Shown one piece after another: positions 16,271 to 25,609 of a stretch of DNA of 64,000 bases. Origin of the DNA: Microbacterium sp. AZCO. GTDB taxonomy: Bacteria > Actinomycetota > Actinomycetes > Actinomycetales > Microbacteriaceae. A program made the position numbers and the translations under genes. The notes beneath the pieces are model-generated. The model saw only the letters and a list, made by a program, of their open reading frames with translations. It did no database searches and was not told where the DNA came from. Position 1 is the stretch's first letter; the number at the start of each line of letters is the position of its first letter. The DNA is taken from the NCBI RefSeq assembly GCF_039614715.1, contig NZ_CP154857.1, positions 2,914,001 to 2,978,000 of the forward strand. Reading direction: 5' to 3'.

Positions 16271-18949
16271 GTGACGCGGGAAGCGGCGACTCCGCCCCCA
16301 CACCTCCCCGGACTCGACGCCCGCTTCAGCCGCGTCGCGGCGGTGCCTGGCCGGGGGATGGATGCGGGACTGAGTCGCACCTGGCACTATCTCGACAACG
16401 GAGAGGCGCTTGCCGATCTGGGGGTGCCGATCGCGGGGACGATCGTGGCGGTTCACGGCAACCCCACGTGGTCGTACCTCTGGCGGAACCTCGTCGCCGA
16501 ATCCGCGCGGAGCGCCGCGGAAGGCGGCCCCGCGTGGCGGGTCGTGGCGGTCGATCAGCTCGAGATGGGGTTCTCCGAGCGCACCGGCATCCACCGCCCA
16601 CTCGCCCAGCGCGTCGCCGACCTCGGAGCGTTCACCGACGCGCTCGCACTCGACGGCCCCGTCGTCACGCTCGGTCACGACTGGGGAGGCGTCGTGTCAC
16701 TGGGCTGGGCGGTCGACCATCCGTCGACCATCGCCGGCGTGATGCTGCTCAACACCGCGATCTCCCAGCCGGTCGGGACGCCGATTCCCGCCCCGCTCCG
16801 GATCGCCCGTGCACGCGGCCTGCTGGACGCATCTACCGTCCACTCCACGGCGTTCCTCTCGACCACGCTCTCGCTCGCCTCGCCGGCACTGGATCCGGCG
16901 GTGAAGGATGCCTACCGCGCCCCGTACCGCTCGGCGGCGCGACGCCGTGGCATCGGCGCATTCGTGGCCGACATCCCCGCCGACCCGGCGCACGAGAGCT
17001 TCCCCGAGCTGGAGCGGATCGCGACCGCGGTCCGGAGTCTGCAGGTGCCGGCGCTGCTGCTGTGGGGTCCCGAAGATCCGATCTTCAGCGACCGCTACCT
17101 CGATGATCTCGTCGACCGGATGCCGCACGCCGACGTGCACCGGTTCGAGGGTGCGGGCCACCTCATCGCCGAAGAGCGTCCCTTCGCGGATGCGGTCCTG
17201 GCATGGCTCGGCGACAACTTCGCCCACGATGAGGATTTCGGCGAAGCCGGGCCGCGCCGATCCGCCGTGCCCGCTGTGGCAGAGCCGGAACCTCCTCGAT
17301 TCGTGCCGTTGTGGCACGGACTCGACGAGCGGCGGAGCGACGACGCGATCGCCGTCATCGACATGTCGACGCGCGGCGGACCCCGTCGGGTGAGCTGGCG
17401 TCAGCTGGACGACAGGGTGCGCCGCATCGCTTCGGGGCTCAGCCGGATCGGGGTGCGGAAGGGACACCGGGTATCGCTGCTGGTGAAACCCGGGCCGACC
17501 CTGACGGCCGTGCTCTACGCGTGCCTGCGGATCGGGGCGGTCGTCGTGGTCGCCGACGCGGGCCTGGGCGTCAAGGGCCTGACCCGGGCAGTGCGCGGCG
17601 CGTGGCCCGACTTCGTCATCGGCGAGACGCCGGGGCTCGCCGCGGCACGCGTCCTCGGCTGGCCGGGCGTGCGCATATCGACCGCGCGGCTGCCGACCCC
17701 CACCGCGCTGGCGCTCGGCGTATCGCACAGCCTCGGCGACCTCGTCGCGCTCGGCGACGACCTCGCCCTCCCCGATCCGCCCGATGCCGACGACGAGGCC
17801 GCGATCCTGTTCACCTCCGGGTCCACCGGTCCCGCGAAGGGCGTCGTCTACACCCACGCCCAGCTCTCCGCGCTCCGCGATGTGCTCGCGAGTCACTTCG
17901 AGGTCACGCGAGACACCGGGCTGGTGACCGGCTTCGCTCCCTTCGCACTGCTGGGCCCGGCCCTCGGCACGCTCTCGGTGACACCGGAGATGGATGTCTC
18001 CTCCCCGCGCACCCTCACGGCGAGCGCCGTCGCGGCAGCCGTCCGAGAATCGGACGCGGGCATCGTGTTCCTCTCCCCGGCGGCGATTCTCAATGTCGTC
18101 GCAACGGCCGGAGAGCTGACCCCGCAGGATCGCGAGGCCCTGGCGCGCGTCCACACCTTCCTCTCGACGGGAGCCCCGATCGGCGCGAAGCTCCTCGCGT
18201 CGGCCGCCGCCCTCATGCCCCACGCGACGCCCCATACGCCGTACGGCATGACCGAGTGCCTTCTCGTGACGGATACGACCCTCGACGGCATCCACTCCGC
18301 GGCTGAGGAAGCCGATGCCGGGGTGTGCGTCGGTCGGCCGATCGGCACGAACCGGGTCGCCATCAGCGCATTGGATGCCGAAGGGGCGGCGACGGGACCA
18401 CTGAGCTCCGAGCCCGGGGTTCTGGGTGAGATCGTCGTCTCGGCTCCTCATCTGAAAGATCACTACGATCGGCTCTGGCTCACCGACCGCGCCGCGGAAC
18501 GGGACATCCCCCACGACCCGGATGCTGCGCCGGCCCGGTGGCATCGCACCGGCGATGTCGGGCACCTCGACGCGCACGGGCGCCTCTGGGTCGAAGGCCG
18601 CCTGCCGCACGTGCTGGTCACGCAGGCGGGGCCGATCGCTCCAGTGGGACCTGAGCAGCAGGTCGAGAGGGTCTCCGCCGTGCGCCGCGCCGCCGTCGTC
18701 GGCATCGGACCCGAAGGCCTTCGACAGGCCGTCGCGGTCGTGGAGACCGTCCCGCCGACGCGTCGACCCGGACTCGCGGACCCGGATGTGACGCGAGCCG
18801 TGCGCTCGAGCACGGACCTCGCGCTGGTCGCCGTGCTCGCCGTCCCCCGGCTCCCCACGGACATCCGGCACAACTCCAAGATCGATCGCACGCGACTCTC
18901 GCACTGGGCTGAGGGCGTCCTCGCCGGCGGAAGACCGACCGCCCCATGA
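16271..18949 (+). CDS. oleBC: OleBC fusion: beta-lactone decarboxylase and beta-lactone synthetase
   Basis: An 892-residue fusion starting at GTG 16271, 13 bp after oleA. Residues 1 to about 310 form an alpha/beta-hydrolase of the haloalkane-dehalogenase type: HGNPTW at 62-67 and nucleophile Asp137 in TLGHDWGG. This is OleB, which decarboxylates a beta-lactone to the olefin. After a Pro/Glu-rich linker, residues from about 335 form an AMP-ligase-like domain: LFTSGSTGPAKG near 513-524, TPYGMTE near 655, and GDVGHLDAHGRLWVEGR. This is OleC, which makes the beta-lactone from the beta-hydroxy acid. OleBC fusions are known from actinobacteria such as Micrococcus luteus. The catalytic motifs look intact. 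Confidence 0.92.
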   Translation: MTREAATPPPHLPGLDARFSRVAAVPGRGMDAGLSRTWHYLDNGEALADLGVPIAGTIVAVHGNPTWSYLWRNLVAESARSAAEGGPAWRVVAVDQLEMGFSERTGIHRPLAQRVADLGAFTDALALDGPVVTLGHDWGGVVSLGWAVDHPSTIAGVMLLNTAISQPVGTPIPAPLRIARARGLLDASTVHSTAFLSTTLSLASPALDPAVKDAYRAPYRSAARRRGIGAFVADIPADPAHESFPELERIATAVRSLQVPALLLWGPEDPIFSDRYLDDLVDRMPHADVHRFEGAGHLIAEERPFADAVLAWLGDNFAHDEDFGEAGPRRSAVPAVAEPEPPRFVPLWHGLDERRSDDAIAVIDMSTRGGPRRVSWRQLDDRVRRIASGLSRIGVRKGHRVSLLVKPGPTLTAVLYACLRIGAVVVVADAGLGVKGLTRAVRGAWPDFVIGETPGLAAARVLGWPGVRISTARLPTPTALALGVSHSLGDLVALGDDLALPDPPDADDEAAILFTSGSTGPAKGVVYTHAQLSALRDVLASHFEVTRDTGLVTGFAPFALLGPALGTLSVTPEMDVSSPRTLTASAVAAAVRESDAGIVFLSPAAILNVVATAGELTPQDREALARVHTFLSTGAPIGAKLLASAAALMPHATPHTPYGMTECLLVTDTTLDGIHSAAEEADAGVCVGRPIGTNRVAISALDAEGAATGPLSSEPGVLGEIVVSAPHLKDHYDRLWLTDRAAERDIPHDPDAAPARWHRTGDVGHLDAHGRLWVEGRLPHVLVTQAGPIAPVGPEQQVERVSAVRRAAVVGIGPEGLRQAVAVVETVPPTRRPGLADPDVTRAVRSSTDLALVAVLAVPRLPTDIRHNSKIDRTRLSHWAEGVLAGGRPTAP

Positions 18950-19914
18950 CGGTGCTCGTCACAGGAGCATCGGGATTCCTCGGCCGCGCCGTCGCGGCCG
19001 AGCTCGTCGCCCGCGGCCACACCGTCCGCTCCCTGCAGCGTCGACCCTCCCAGGTGGACGGCGTCACCGACGTCCGCGGCTCGGTCGCCGATCCGGCGCT
19101 GATCGCACGCGCGGTCGACGGTGCGACCTCGGTGGTGCACCTCGCCGCCAAGGTCTCCCTGACCGGGACGCTGCAGGATTTCCGCGCCGTCAACGTCGAG
19201 GGGACCCGGTCGCTGATCGATGCCGCCGAGCGCGCCGGTGTCACCGGGTTCGTCTACGTCTCCTCCCCGTCCGTGGCACATGTGGGAGCGGCCCTGGCCG
19301 GGGTCGGAGCAGAGCCGGCGTCGCCGCGCCACGCGCAGGGCCACTACGCGCGGACCAAGGCGGAGGCGGAGCTGCTCGCGCTTGCTCGCGACTCGACCGG
19401 GTTGCAGGTCGTGGCGATCCGCCCGCACCTGATCTGGGGCCCCGGCGACACGCAGCTCATCGAGCGGATCGTCGAGCGCGCCCGCCGCGGACGACTCCCC
19501 CTGCTCAACGGCGGCACGGCCCTCATCGACACGACCTACATCGACAACGCGGCGACAGGCATCGTCGCCGCACTCGACCGTCTCCCGCGCGCGCACGGGA
19601 ACGCCTACGTCCTCACGAACGGCGAGCCGCGGCCGGTCGGGGAGCTCATGGCGGGCATCTGCCGCGCTGCCGGCGTGCATCCGCCGCGCTGGAGCGTACC
19701 CGCGGGGGTGGCGCTCACGGCCGGCACCGCCATCGAGAAGGTGTGGGCGGTTCTCCCCACGCGGGACGAGCCCCCGATGACGCGTTTCCTCGCACAGCAG
19801 CTGTCGACGGCGCACTGGTTCGACCAGCGTGAGACGCGCCGCGCCCTGGATTGGTCGCCGACGGTCTCGATCGATGAGGGACTCGATCGCCTGGCCCGCA
19901 GCTACGCGGCGTGA
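18946..19914 (+). CDS. oleD: OleD, NAD(P)H-dependent 2-alkyl-3-ketoacyl reductase
   Basis: A 322-residue extended SDR; its ATG overlaps the oleBC stop by 4 bp. The cofactor motif TGASGFLG is at residues 6-13, a Ser lies in VYVSSPSV, and the catalytic Tyr134 and Lys138 lie in HYARTKAE. The DTTYIDNAATGIVAAL segment matches 3-beta-HSD-like epimerases. OleD reduces the beta-keto acid made by OleA to the beta-hydroxy acid used by OleC. Order and overlaps make oleA-oleBC-oleD one operon with tightly coupled translation. Confidence 0.9.
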   Translation: MTVLVTGASGFLGRAVAAELVARGHTVRSLQRRPSQVDGVTDVRGSVADPALIARAVDGATSVVHLAAKVSLTGTLQDFRAVNVEGTRSLIDAAERAGVTGFVYVSSPSVAHVGAALAGVGAEPASPRHAQGHYARTKAEAELLALARDSTGLQVVAIRPHLIWGPGDTQLIERIVERARRGRLPLLNGGTALIDTTYIDNAATGIVAALDRLPRAHGNAYVLTNGEPRPVGELMAGICRAAGVHPPRWSVPAGVALTAGTAIEKVWAVLPTRDEPPMTRFLAQQLSTAHWFDQRETRRALDWSPTVSIDEGLDRLARSYAA

Positions 19915-19957
19915 GGGTCGGGGCGCGGCATCCGGCGAGCGCTGACAGAATCGAGGC

Positions 19958-21925
19958 ATGCCGACCTGGCTCCTGTTCTCGCTGGTAGCACTCGCCTTCG
20001 CCGCGCTGGCGACCTGGGTCTCGCGCCGCCTGCTCGAGACCCAGGTGGGGTGGGTCCGGTCCGTCGTCATCTCGTTGGCCGTCTTCTCGCTCAGCATCCC
20101 GCTGGTGCTGTGGATGCTGGAGCAGTCCCACATCTACGCCGACGGGAAGCTCCTGGTCGGCTGGCCGGTCGCCGCGACCTTCTTCGCCCTGATCATCGGG
20201 TGGGTGTTCGCCATCGTGGTGGTCGTCATCGTCATCAGCGAGTTCCTGGTGCCCACCCGTCCGCTGCGCAATCCGATCGTCCTCATCCGTCAGGCCATCA
20301 AGCGGCGCGATCGGGCCAGGCGCTACGCGCAGATCGTCGTGATCGCCTCGCGGCACGGGCTGGGGCTCTACCAGAACCGCGCGCGGGGCTACAGCGAAGA
20401 GCTTCCTGAGGCGCTCGTCTCCGCCCTGAACGAGGCCGGGGTCACCTTCGTCAAGCTCGGCCAGGTGCTCTCCTCTCGCGAGGACGTGCTGCCGCCCGAG
20501 TTCATCAGGGCCCTTTCGACGCTGCAGATGGACTCGACGCCCATCCCGTGGGCGGAGGCGGCCGCGGCGATCCGGGCGGAGCTGAAGCGCCCGTTGGAGG
20601 AGGTGTTCCGCTCGATCGATGAGACCCCTCTGGCAGCGGCATCCGTCGCCCAGGTGCACGCGGCGACGCTGCTGGACGGTGCCCGCGTCGTCATCAAGAT
20701 CCAGCGCCCGCGCGCGCGGGCGCAGGTGACGACCGACCTGGACATCCTCGAGCGACTCGCGGCGGACGCCGAGCGACGCACGGAGTGGGCCCGGGAACTC
20801 GGAGCGCGCGCGCTGGCGGCGGAATTCGCGCGCGCCCTTCGCGAAGAACTGGACTACCGCGTCGAGGCCGCGAACACCGAGATGCTCCGCGAGGCGATCG
20901 CGAAGTCCCGGTCGGCGGCACTGAACGTCCCGAAGGTGCACTCCGAGCTCTCCACGTCGCGGATGCTCGTGCTCGAGCGCGCGGACGGCATCCCGTTCAG
21001 CCGGCTGACGCCGGATGCCCTGGAGCCGGAGGCCGCTCGCGCGATCGTCGATCACGTCGTGGACTCGGTGTTCGAGCAGATCGCGGTGCGCGGCGTCTTC
21101 CACGCAGACCTTCACGCGGGCAACGTGATCCTGGCGGAGGACCGGACCATCACGCTGATCGACTTCGGCGCCGTCGGCGTGCTCGAGCGCAGCGTGCGCA
21201 GGCTTCTTGCGCCGCTGCTGGTGGCGATCGCCAACGAAGACGACGTGGCGGCCACAGACCTCGTGCTGCTGCTGTGTGCGCCGATGTCCGGCGGGAGCGT
21301 CGAGCAGACCGCGCTCCAGCACGACATCGGCGCGATCCTGACGCGCGTGGCATATGCGCGAAGCGACGAGAACGTCTTCAGTGCGCTCGTCGATGTGCTC
21401 CGCAAGTATCGGCTGGCGATGCCGCCGTCGCTGCTCCTCGTCTTCCGCACGCTGACGTCGCTCGAGGGCACGCTGCGCAGGCTGGTGCCCGGTTACGACA
21501 TGGTCGGCCGAGGGCTGTCGCAGGCTCCGCAGATCGCGCTCCAGCTCTCGTCTCCCCGACGACTCGCGCTCGACCTCCAGGCTCAATCGGCGATCGTCGC
21601 CGAACAGCTCCGGCGAATGCCCCGCCGCATCGAGGGGATCACCCAGTCGCTGCAGGACGGCACCTTCTCGGTGCGGATCCGAGCCCTGGAGAGCCCCGAG
21701 GACCGTCGGTGGGTGGACTCGATCGTCGGGGAGGTCACGGCGACCATCGTCGGCGTCGCACTCGTGGCCACGGGCTTCTTCCTCGCCGTGTCGGATGTCG
21801 GCCCCGCGCTGACCGACGACGTGCGGGCATTCTCGTTCCTCGGAAGCGTGCTCGGTCTCGGCGGGATGCTGCTGCTGCTCCGCAGTCTGAGTGGAGCCTT
21901 CCGGCGGCGCACCATCGACCGGTGA
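19958..21925 (+). CDS. ABC1/UbiB-type atypical kinase membrane protein
   Basis: A 655-residue protein. Two to three N-terminal hydrophobic segments (residues about 4-20, 33-53, 70-93) precede the kinase-like domain. The family signature is FVKLGQVLSSREDVLPPEF (KxGQ motif), then AAASVAQVHAA (A-rich loop), FHADLHAGN and LIDFGAVG (metal-binding DFG). Two C-terminal helices (TIVGVALVATGFFLAV and a Leu-rich segment) end the protein. In other bacteria UbiB supports quinone biosynthesis or lipid handling; actinobacteria use menaquinone, so the role here is open. It follows oleD by 43 bp and might be co-transcribed. Confidence 0.88.
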   Translation: MPTWLLFSLVALAFAALATWVSRRLLETQVGWVRSVVISLAVFSLSIPLVLWMLEQSHIYADGKLLVGWPVAATFFALIIGWVFAIVVVVIVISEFLVPTRPLRNPIVLIRQAIKRRDRARRYAQIVVIASRHGLGLYQNRARGYSEELPEALVSALNEAGVTFVKLGQVLSSREDVLPPEFIRALSTLQMDSTPIPWAEAAAAIRAELKRPLEEVFRSIDETPLAAASVAQVHAATLLDGARVVIKIQRPRARAQVTTDLDILERLAADAERRTEWARELGARALAAEFARALREELDYRVEAANTEMLREAIAKSRSAALNVPKVHSELSTSRMLVLERADGIPFSRLTPDALEPEAARAIVDHVVDSVFEQIAVRGVFHADLHAGNVILAEDRTITLIDFGAVGVLERSVRRLLAPLLVAIANEDDVAATDLVLLLCAPMSGGSVEQTALQHDIGAILTRVAYARSDENVFSALVDVLRKYRLAMPPSLLLVFRTLTSLEGTLRRLVPGYDMVGRGLSQAPQIALQLSSPRRLALDLQAQSAIVAEQLRRMPRRIEGITQSLQDGTFSVRIRALESPEDRRWVDSIVGEVTATIVGVALVATGFFLAVSDVGPALTDDVRAFSFLGSVLGLGGMLLLLRSLSGAFRRRTIDR

Positions 21926-22064
21926 GACCCGCCTGACATCCGCGGCGGATTCCCCGCGGCCTCGGGAGTGACGGCGTGCATCGCGGATGCCGCCATGCCG
22001 TGCACCTCCGTGAGTTCCACCGTGTCCTGCGGGAGTCCTGTGGCTGAGATCCTCATCGATCCTC

Positions 22065-22119
22065 TTCCGAAGTTCTGTAACATCCATTAGATTCATGCCA
22101 CGTCGTACATACTTTGTAC
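22065..22119 (+). promoter_or_regulatory. Cyanophycinase upstream region with shared motif and short palindrome
   Basis: The block TTCCGAAGTTCTGTAACATC (22065-22084) matches the minus-strand sequence at 28482-28502 upstream of the ABC-transporter operon: about 17 of 20 aligned positions with one gap. A second element, GTACA-tactt-TGTAC (22105-22119), is an inverted repeat near the probable transcription start. An AAAGGAG ribosome site follows before the ATG. The gap 21926-22141 holds no other feature that I can support. Confidence 0.5.
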
Positions 22120-22141
22120 TCGCTGTTTCAAAGGAGAAGTC

Positions 22142-23443
22142 ATGCGTCCCCCAGCCCTTCACATCGGTGCGATCGCCGTCGCCGCGGCCCTCGTGCTAGC
22201 CCCGGCCGCTGTCGCGTCGGCCGCACCGAGCGCCGCCAACCAACACCCCCATGCCGTGCTCATCGGGGGAAACCTCAAGGAGAACGCCGAGATCCTGCAG
22301 ACGATCGTCGATCTCGCCGACCCTGACGGTGCCGGTCCGCGCAAGGCTCGGATCGCCATTGTCACGGCCGCGGCCCCCGCTGCCCGCACCGCCGGCGACG
22401 CCGCCGACGACTCGAAGAACAACGCCGCCGCCAACGGGCTGTACTACTCCGCGCTGTTCCAGAGCTACGGCGCCGAGACCTACGCTGTGCCGATCGACAC
22501 CGGTGTCGACTTCCCGGGTGACACCTACACGCCCGCGAACGCCTCAGACCCCGCAGTGGCGGCCGAGATCGCGGCATCCACCGGTCTCTTCTTCGGCGGC
22601 GGCGACCAGATGCGGTATGTGCGCACGCTCTTCTCGTGCGATGACGCAGAGCTCGAGGCCTACACCGACTGCACAGACACCGCTGCGATGACGGCGATCC
22701 GCCAGGTGGCGGCGCGCGGCGTCGTGTCGGGCGTGAGCGCCGGCCTGACGATCCAGCAGGGCGCCGACATGATCACCGGCGGCGAATCGTACGAGGCCTG
22801 GCGCGACGGCGCGGCCGCGGGCTACCTCGACGATGAGCGTGCGCTCGGCTACCTGCCGTACGGCGGCTTCGGATTCGTCGACGGCGTCCTCATCGACAGC
22901 CACTTCACGACGTGGGGCCGCGAGGGCCGCGCGGTCAAGCTTGCGCTCGAAACCGGCCACCCGTACGTGCTCGGCATCGACGAGACGACCGCCGTCGTCC
23001 TCGACCGCACCACGGGCAAGGGGGCCGTCATCGGCGAGCACGGAACATCGGTCCTCGACCTGACGCAGGCCGTCACGACGGAGAGCGGTGTGGCGGGAGT
23101 CCGCTGGAGCTATGCGAGCGCGGGCGACGGCATCCGGCTCGGCGATACGGCCGGCGTCGTGAAGGGCAAGGATGCCTCACCCCTGAAGGCACGCGGATCC
23201 GCCGCGGAGCCCCGCACCGATATGTGGGACTCGCTCGACGGAGTGGGCGGCGCCTACACCCTGCGCGACCTCGCACGCGAGGTCGTGGGGTCCGCATCCC
23301 GCACGGGCCAGGGCGTCAGCTTCGAGACCGGACCCCGGTTCGCCACGACCCTGACGCGTGACGGTGCCACGGCCGCGTGGACGACCCGCGCCGGCGCCGT
23401 CTCGTTCGCCGGGCTGCGCATGGACATCGCGACGGTCGACTGA
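22142..23443 (+). CDS. Secreted cyanophycinase (peptidase family S51)
   Basis: A 433-residue protein with AAAGGAG before the ATG. Residues 1-28 are a signal peptide ending in ASA, so it should act outside the cell. The S51 fold is visible: GGN(L)KENAEIL, LFFGGGDQMRYV (150-160), the nucleophile Ser199 in GVVSGVSAGLTIQQG, His254 in IDSHF and Glu281 in GIDETTA. The length suits the longer secreted cyanophycinases; a C-terminal extension of unknown role follows. Cyanophycinase cuts multi-L-arginyl-poly-aspartate to beta-Asp-Arg dipeptides. The facing operon supplies an amino-acid-type ABC transporter and an M20 peptidase that could take up and split such products. Confidence 0.85.
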   Translation: MRPPALHIGAIAVAAALVLAPAAVASAAPSAANQHPHAVLIGGNLKENAEILQTIVDLADPDGAGPRKARIAIVTAAAPAARTAGDAADDSKNNAAANGLYYSALFQSYGAETYAVPIDTGVDFPGDTYTPANASDPAVAAEIAASTGLFFGGGDQMRYVRTLFSCDDAELEAYTDCTDTAAMTAIRQVAARGVVSGVSAGLTIQQGADMITGGESYEAWRDGAAAGYLDDERALGYLPYGGFGFVDGVLIDSHFTTWGREGRAVKLALETGHPYVLGIDETTAVVLDRTTGKGAVIGEHGTSVLDLTQAVTTESGVAGVRWSYASAGDGIRLGDTAGVVKGKDASPLKARGSAAEPRTDMWDSLDGVGGAYTLRDLAREVVGSASRTGQGVSFETGPRFATTLTRDGATAAWTTRAGAVSFAGLRMDIATVD

Positions 23444-23460
23444 AGCATCCCGCACGCGCG

Positions 23461-23484
23461 CCCGGCCCCTGCGGGGGTCGGGCG
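23461..23484. terminator. Hairpin terminator between convergent cyanophycinase and RpiR genes
   Basis: A 10-bp stem (GCCCGGCCCC and GGGGTCGGGC, one G-U pair) with a TGCG loop is followed by GTTTCG. It lies 17 bp after the cyanophycinase stop and 41 bp from the RpiR stop. Confidence 0.75.
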
Positions 23485-23525
23485 TTTCGCGTCTCGGGCA
23501 GGACCGCAGACGGGAGGAGTGCCCG

Positions 23526-24419
23526 TCAGTAGAGTCCCAGGTCGCTCGCGACCTTGTCGGCGCGCGCCATGCGGTCGACCGCGGCATCGCCGAGCCGATC
23601 GAAGCAGCCCGCGACGACGGCCTCGATAAGGGCGAGAACGGGAGTCAGGGCGTCGAAGGGCGAGGGAGCGCCGGTCTCGCTCGACAGGACGACGTCGGCG
23701 TCCGACGCGATCGGCGAGAGCCAGCTGTCCGTGAAGAGCACGATCGAGGCGTGCCGGGCGCGGGCCGCACGCGCCAGACGCTGCGTGTGATCCTCGTAGC
23801 GGCGGTAGTCGAACAGCACGAGCACATCGCGCCGCCCCATGTCTTCGACGAGAGCGGCCCGCGCCGGTGCGTCGTCCGGGAGGACACGCACGCGGGGACG
23901 GAGCTGCTCGAGATGCAGCGCGAGCACCTGCCCGAGCAGGCCGCTGTAACGGCCGCCGGCGATCAGCACGGCGCCGGGCGCCGACGAGATGAGATCGACA
24001 CTGCGGTCGAGATCATGCGTGCTGAGCTCGTCGAAGGTGCGCTGAAGCGTGGCGACCGAGATGGCCGCGGCGCGCTCGCGCAGCGACGCCGAGGCGTCCT
24101 CGCGCGGAGGACGGCTCTGATGGATGCGCAGGGGCGAGGCGGAGCGCTCGTCGAGGTCGCGCCGCAGAGCCTCTTGGAAGTCCGGGAAGCCGCGGTACCC
24201 CAGCCGCTGCACGAAGCGCAGGACGGTCGGCCCGCTCACTCCGGCGCGATCGGCCAGGCGCGCGACCGTCTCGAATCCCGCCGAAGGGTAGGCCGACAGC
24301 AGCACGCGGGCGACCTTCCGCTCGGCGGGCGAGCAGTCGCCCATGCCGCGGCGGATCGACTCCGCGATGCCGGCCTCGGCCATCTCGAGCACCTCCGACC
24401 TCGACAGTAGCGCGCTCAC
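23526..24419 (-). CDS. RpiR/MurR family transcriptional regulator
   Basis: A 297-residue protein from the GTG at 24419, which overlaps the M20 peptidase stop by 4 bp. The N-terminal HTH_6 domain shows CSPAERKVARVLLSAYPSAG, then VARLADRAGVSGPTVLRFVQRLGYRGFPDFQ. The SIS domain follows (VLIAGGRYSGLLGQVLALHL, then VLFTDSWLSPIASDADVVLSS). SIS domains often sense phosphosugars, but some RpiR members control amino-acid or peptide uptake. As the last gene of the transporter operon it probably controls this operon and the cyanophycinase, whose upstream regions share a motif. Confidence 0.88.
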   Translation of the reverse strand: MSALLSRSEVLEMAEAGIAESIRRGMGDCSPAERKVARVLLSAYPSAGFETVARLADRAGVSGPTVLRFVQRLGYRGFPDFQEALRRDLDERSASPLRIHQSRPPREDASASLRERAAAISVATLQRTFDELSTHDLDRSVDLISSAPGAVLIAGGRYSGLLGQVLALHLEQLRPRVRVLPDDAPARAALVEDMGRRDVLVLFDYRRYEDHTQRLARAARARHASIVLFTDSWLSPIASDADVVLSSETGAPSPFDALTPVLALIEAVVAGCFDRLGDAAVDRMARADKVASDLGLY

Positions 24420-25609
24420 TCCGCCGCGATGCGCACGACGAGGCCGGCGAGGAGCGCGACGCGATCTGCGACGCTGCCGAGGTCGAGCCATTCGCTCTCG
24501 GCGTGGTCGTCTCCACCGATGGGCCCCAGGCCGTCGAGCACCGGGGTCCCCGTGGCCGCGACGAAGTTGGCGTCGGAGACTCCTCCCGTCGCGGCGCCGG
24601 CGACCGCGATGCCGAGCTCGGCCCCGACCGCCGCGGCGGCGGCGAAGAGGTCGGCTGTCGCGTCCGGCTCGAGCGGCGGACAGACCGCCATGCGCTCTAC
24701 CTCGGCCGAGACGCCGTCGATCACGGTGGCCGCCGCGCGCGCCTCGATGGCGGCGAGCGCCCACTCGAGGTCCGCGAGCCGTGCGGCCCTCACCTCGCCG
24801 AGCAGACGGGCGGAGGCCGGGACGACATTGGTGCGCTCCCCCGCGCTCACGACGCCGATGTTGACCGTCAGATCGGGGCGAGCGCCGCTCAGGGACTGCA
24901 CGTCGAGCAGGAGATGCGCGGCCTCGACGGCGGCGTTGCGACCGCGGTGCGGCTCGACGCCGGAGTGAGCCGCTCGGCCACGGATGTCGATGCGCACATC
25001 GGCGACGCCCTTCCGGGCGGTCACGAGGTCGCCGTTCTCGCGCGCGCACTCGAGGCAGAGCGCGGCATCCATCCCCCTCGCGAGCTCCGCGAGGATCGCC
25101 CCGGAAGCCGGCGATCCGACCTCCTCATCGGGCGTCAGGGCGATGACGACCTCCGCGAAGTCGGTCCAGCCGCTCTCGGCGAGCAGCCTCGCCGCATAGA
25201 GGCCGGCGAGGACCCCGCTCTTGTCGTCGCACACACCGGGCCCGTAGGCCCGACCCGCATCTTCGCGGTAGGGCCGGGCGGCGGCCGTGCCGTCGGCGAA
25301 GACGGTGTCCAGGTGGGCGAACAGGAGAATACGGCTGCTGCCGGTGCCGCGCATGCGCCCGACCACGACGCCGCCGAACGCGGTGCCGTCCGAGAGGGGT
25401 GTCGGCACGCGCTCGACCTCGAGTCCGATCTCGGCGAGGCGCTCCGCGCACCACTCCCCCGCCCGGTCGACGCCCGCGGCGGAATGAGAGCCGGAATCGA
25501 TGCGGACCAGCGCGGCGAGGTCGCGGCGGAACGCCGGAACGAGCGCCTCGGCCCGCGCGCGCAGGATCGGCGCCGTCGGTGCGAGGACGGCGCCCGGAAC
25601 GGGCGGCAT
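24416..25609 (-). CDS. M20 family metallopeptidase (glutamate carboxypeptidase-like)
   Basis: A 397-residue protein; the ATG at 25609 overlaps the ATPase stop codon by one base (TAATG). Di-zinc motifs are visible: FAHLDTVFADG (His and Asp), GVCDDKSG (bridging Asp), TPDEEVGS (catalytic Glu pair), and a late His in GGDDHAESEW. The lid domain insert has GVADVRIDIRGRAAHSG. The nearest family type is carboxypeptidase G2/M20A, which removes C-terminal amino acids. There is no signal peptide, so it is cytoplasmic. In context it may split imported dipeptides, such as beta-Asp-Arg from cyanophycin. That substrate is inference. Confidence 0.88.
   Translation of the reverse strand: MPPVPGAVLAPTAPILRARAEALVPAFRRDLAALVRIDSGSHSAAGVDRAGEWCAERLAEIGLEVERVPTPLSDGTAFGGVVVGRMRGTGSSRILLFAHLDTVFADGTAAARPYREDAGRAYGPGVCDDKSGVLAGLYAARLLAESGWTDFAEVVIALTPDEEVGSPASGAILAELARGMDAALCLECARENGDLVTARKGVADVRIDIRGRAAHSGVEPHRGRNAAVEAAHLLLDVQSLSGARPDLTVNIGVVSAGERTNVVPASARLLGEVRAARLADLEWALAAIEARAAATVIDGVSAEVERMAVCPPLEPDATADLFAAAAAVGAELGIAVAGAATGGVSDANFVAATGTPVLDGLGPIGGDDHAESEWLDLGSVADRVALLAGLVVRIAAE

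Noticed and set aside
16697..18904. 735-codon minus-strand open frame
   Set aside because: It is antisense to oleBC, whose catalytic motifs are intact.
19715..22162. 815-codon minus-strand open frame
   Set aside because: It overlaps oleD and the UbiB-type gene on the other strand and has biased Arg/Asp/Glu composition typical of high-GC shadow frames.
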